This document shows, one piece after another, positions 4,500 through 6,223 of a stretch of 6,223 nucleotides of DNA. This DNA is from Acidobacteriota bacterium. GTDB taxonomy: Bacteria; Acidobacteriota; Blastocatellia; Pyrinomonadales; Pyrinomonadaceae. How positions within the stretch are numbered: the stretch's first letter is position 1; every line of letters begins with the position of its first letter. The translations under genes were made by a program, and so were the position numbers. The stretch is from assembly GCA_019247865.1 (NCBI GenBank), contig JAFBAJ010000736.1, positions 1-6,223 of the forward strand, written 5' to 3'. The notes beneath the pieces are model-generated. The model made no database searches. It saw only the letters and a program-made list of their open reading frames with translations, and was not told where the DNA came from.

Positions 4500-6223
4500 A
4501 TGAAAAAAAATGTTCTGCCAGTGGCTCGCCTCGTGCGTTGGATGACGGGCTCCGCTCTATTGGCGCTGGCTCTCGCCGGTACGCTCTTTTTAAGTACGTC
4601 AGCCGAAATGCGCTCCGGTCGGCGCGGCACGTCGGACACCACGCAGCGCCCGGACACGCTCGGCAAGCTCGCGTTTGCCAGAACGGTCTTCACGGCCAGC
4701 GTCCCTCAACAATTAATTTATAGTGCCAACCCGGACGGTTCGGCCCAGACTCCGCTGACCCAGTCCATCCCGCCCAGCGTGGAGCCGACCTGGTCGCCGG
4801 ATGGAACGAAGATCGCGTATGTCGCTTTTGTCGGCAGCGCGGAAATCTACTCGATGAACGCGAACGGGAGCGCTCAAACTAATCTGACCAATACGATGAA
4901 CGCGGCGGAGAGAAATCCGACGTGGTCTGTGACGGGCAAGATCGCTTATGAGCGCGACGGACAAATTTGGGTCATGAATGCGGACGGCTCGGGCCAGATG
5001 CAGTTTCCGGGCATCGTGCAACCGACGCCGATCGCGCCCGCCTGGTCGCCCGACGGCTCGAAGCTCGCGTTCGCCAGCGGCGGAGAGATTTATGTCATCA
5101 ACGCCAACGGGACGGGCGAGCATCCGGTCACGAACAATCCGGCCGCCGACCGCGATCCGTCATGGTCGCCGGACGGCTCGAAGCTCGTTTTCAGCCGCAC
5201 CGGATCGAGCATCTTTGTCATCAACGAGAACGGCACGAACGAACAGAACCTGTCTCAAGGGATTGACGACAGAGAGCCCGTCTGGTCGAACGACGGAACC
5301 AAGATCGCCTTTGTCAGAAAAAGCACGACGGCGAACGGCATCTATCTGATGGATGTCAACGGAGCAAATCAGGTCAGAGTTATCGCCGACCAGCAGGTCT
5401 CTCTGGGCAACGAAAACAACTCGCCCTCCTGGCAGCCCGTGGCGAGCCCGCCCAACACCTTTGTCATCAGCGGTCGCATCACGCGCGCCGCAACGGGTTT
5501 GAGCGGCGTCACCCTCTATTTGAACGGCCCGGTGGCGGCGACGACCGTGACCGACGCTTTGGGCAATTATCAATTCAACAATCTGCCGGCGGGCGGAACG
5601 TACAGCGTCACGCCGTGGATGCTCAAAAATCTTTTCACTCCGCCGAGCCGGACTTTTACGCTCAACGCGAATCAGATCGCGGACTTTACGGCGCAGGCAA
5701 CCTGTCAGGGGACAAACTGTCTGACGAACGGCGGCAAGATCGTGTTCTCACGCAATGATGCGGAGATTTACACGATGAATACGGACGGCATGAACCAGAC
5801 GAACCTGACCAACAACGGGGCGATTGATAAAGAGCCCGCGTGGTCGCCGGACGGAAGCAAAATCGTCTTCTCGACCAACCGCGATGGCAACTACGAGATC
5901 TATGCGATGAATGCCGACGGCAGCAGCCCACTGCGTTTGACCAACCAGGCGGGTGACGATTCGTATCCCTCTTATTCGCCGGACGGCAGCCACATCGTGT
6001 TCACGACGCTCCGCGACGGCAACAAAGAGATTTATACGATGAACGCTGACGGCTCCAATCAGGTCCGGCTCACCAACAACACTTTGGTTGATGACACTCC
6101 CTCGTATTCGCCTGATGGGAGCAAGATTATTTTCGCGCGCTTCGCCGCGCAGTTCAGTGGCGCTGATCTCTACACGATGAATGCGGATGGCACGATGCAG
6201 ACCGCGCTGACGATGCAGCCCGG
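4500..6223 (+). CDS. Secreted PD40/TolB-type beta-propeller protein with an embedded CarboxypepD_reg-like domain (3' end missing)
   Basis: The frame is open from ATG 4500 to the window end: 574 codons plus two bases, with no stop. The N-terminus is a signal peptide: basic MKKNVLPVARLVR, hydrophobic residues about 16-31, and likely cleavage after STSA (35). Residues about 71-313 form a first propeller with five PD40-type blade motifs (WSPDGTKIAY at 98, variants at 142, 182, 222 and 262) and a closing SWQP at 310-313. Residues about 320-398 resemble a carboxypeptidase-regulatory/Cna-B-like beta-sandwich (FVISGRIT, then LSGVTLYLNG, then TDALGNYQFNNLPAGGTYSV). A short linker with C402 and C407 leads to a second PD40 array (motifs at 448, 492 and 536) that is still running at the edge. 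Such propellers usually bind proteins or glycans, and no catalytic motif is visible. The TolB resemblance is only in the repeats; this is not a clear Tol-Pal gene. An exported or surface-bound protein is likely, function unknown. Confidence 0.88.
   Translation, partial: MKKNVLPVARLVRWMTGSALLALALAGTLFLSTSAEMRSGRRGTSDTTQRPDTLGKLAFARTVFTASVPQQLIYSANPDGSAQTPLTQSIPPSVEPTWSPDGTKIAYVAFVGSAEIYSMNANGSAQTNLTNTMNAAERNPTWSVTGKIAYERDGQIWVMNADGSGQMQFPGIVQPTPIAPAWSPDGSKLAFASGGEIYVINANGTGEHPVTNNPAADRDPSWSPDGSKLVFSRTGSSIFVINENGTNEQNLSQGIDDREPVWSNDGTKIAFVRKSTTANGIYLMDVNGANQVRVIADQQVSLGNENNSPSWQPVASPPNTFVISGRITRAATGLSGVTLYLNGPVAATTVTDALGNYQFNNLPAGGTYSVTPWMLKNLFTPPSRTFTLNANQIADFTAQATCQGTNCLTNGGKIVFSRNDAEIYTMNTDGMNQTNLTNNGAIDKEPAWSPDGSKIVFSTNRDGNYEIYAMNADGSSPLRLTNQAGDDSYPSYSPDGSHIVFTTLRDGNKEIYTMNADGSNQVRLTNNTLVDDTPSYSPDGSKIIFARFAAQFSGADLYTMNADGTMQTALTMQP
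4710..5438 (+). repeat. First PD40 blade array (five W-S-x-D-G motifs, about 40-residue period)
   Basis: Blade motifs begin at codons for W98, W142, W182, W222 and W262 (first bases 4791, 4923, 5043, 5163 and 5283), spaced 44, 40, 40 and 40 residues. At DNA level the segments 5043-5072 and 5163-5192 match at 27 of 30 positions, indicating fairly recent blade duplication or strong codon constraint. The second blade (W142) has lost the PD of SPDG and reads WSVTGKIAY. Confidence 0.8.
5457..5693 (+). other. Carboxypeptidase-regulatory/Cna-B-like beta-sandwich segment within the propeller gene
   Basis: Residues about 320-398 break the PD40 periodicity and show the ISGRIT start, GVTLYLNG strand, TDALGNYQF turn and NLPAGGTYSV strand usual in carboxypeptidase-regulatory-like domains. 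It lies between two propeller arrays and ends just before the C402/C407 pair. Confidence 0.7.
5733..6223 (+). repeat. Second PD40 blade array (44-residue period, continues past window)
   Basis: After a lead-in strand GKIVFSRNDAEIYTMN (412-427), motifs W448, Y492 and Y536 (first bases 5841, 5973 and 6105) are spaced exactly 44 residues. Each is followed by an EIY/DLY-x-MN-DG strand and an LTN turn. The regular spacing differs from the 40-residue period of the first array, so the two arrays probably arose by separate amplification. Confidence 0.8.

Noticed and set aside
4713..5123. Minus-strand frames opposite the propeller gene (also 5160-5573 and 5748-5993)
   Set aside because: Their repetitive look (RAVRVH, VDDI and similar) is just the reverse reading of the PD40 repeats.

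Overview
The window is GC-rich and densely coding, and every gene I can support lies on the + strand. In order it holds a cytochrome P450, a small four-cysteine Trm112-type protein, a family 9 glycosyltransferase (ADP-heptose:LPS heptosyltransferase-like), a D-Ala-D-Ala carboxypeptidase of the PBP4/DacB family, and the 5' part of a large secreted protein with two PD40/TolB-type beta-propellers. A heptosyltransferase-like enzyme together with a periplasmic PBP4 points to a diderm (Gram-negative-type) bacterium. The propeller protein with an embedded carboxypeptidase-regulatory-like domain, and the palindromic repeat described below, are styles I associate with Acidobacteriota, in particular Blastocatellia. 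That placement is inference; no marker gene is present.

Layout: positions 1-72 are open to the window edge and may be the tail of an upstream gene. The P450 (147-1502) has an intact I-helix, ExxR pair and heme loop. The Trm112-like gene (1525-1716) follows after 22 nt with a good ribosome binding site. The glycosyltransferase (1691-2806) begins inside the end of the Trm112-like gene. The PBP4 gene (2803-4413) overlaps the glycosyltransferase stop in an ATGA junction. After an 86-nt gap the propeller gene starts at 4500 and runs off the window at 6223 with no stop.

The tight spacing and two overlaps suggest that 147-4413 is one transcription unit. The glycosyltransferase and PBP4 both serve the cell envelope: LPS-type sugar transfer in the cytoplasm and peptidoglycan trimming in the periplasm. 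The Trm112-like protein sits beside envelope genes much as YcaR does between lpxK and kdsB in E. coli. The P450 is the functional outsider and its substrate cannot be told.

The most notable structure is a 70-bp near-perfect palindrome (2821-2890, arms 27/29 matched) lying inside the first codons of the PBP4 gene. There it is translated as part of the signal peptide and would form a strong hairpin just downstream of a coupled start codon. It looks like a dispersed palindromic repeat that has been domesticated into a protein. I see no CRISPR array, tRNA, rRNA, transposase, phage gene or wholly new multi-gene system here.
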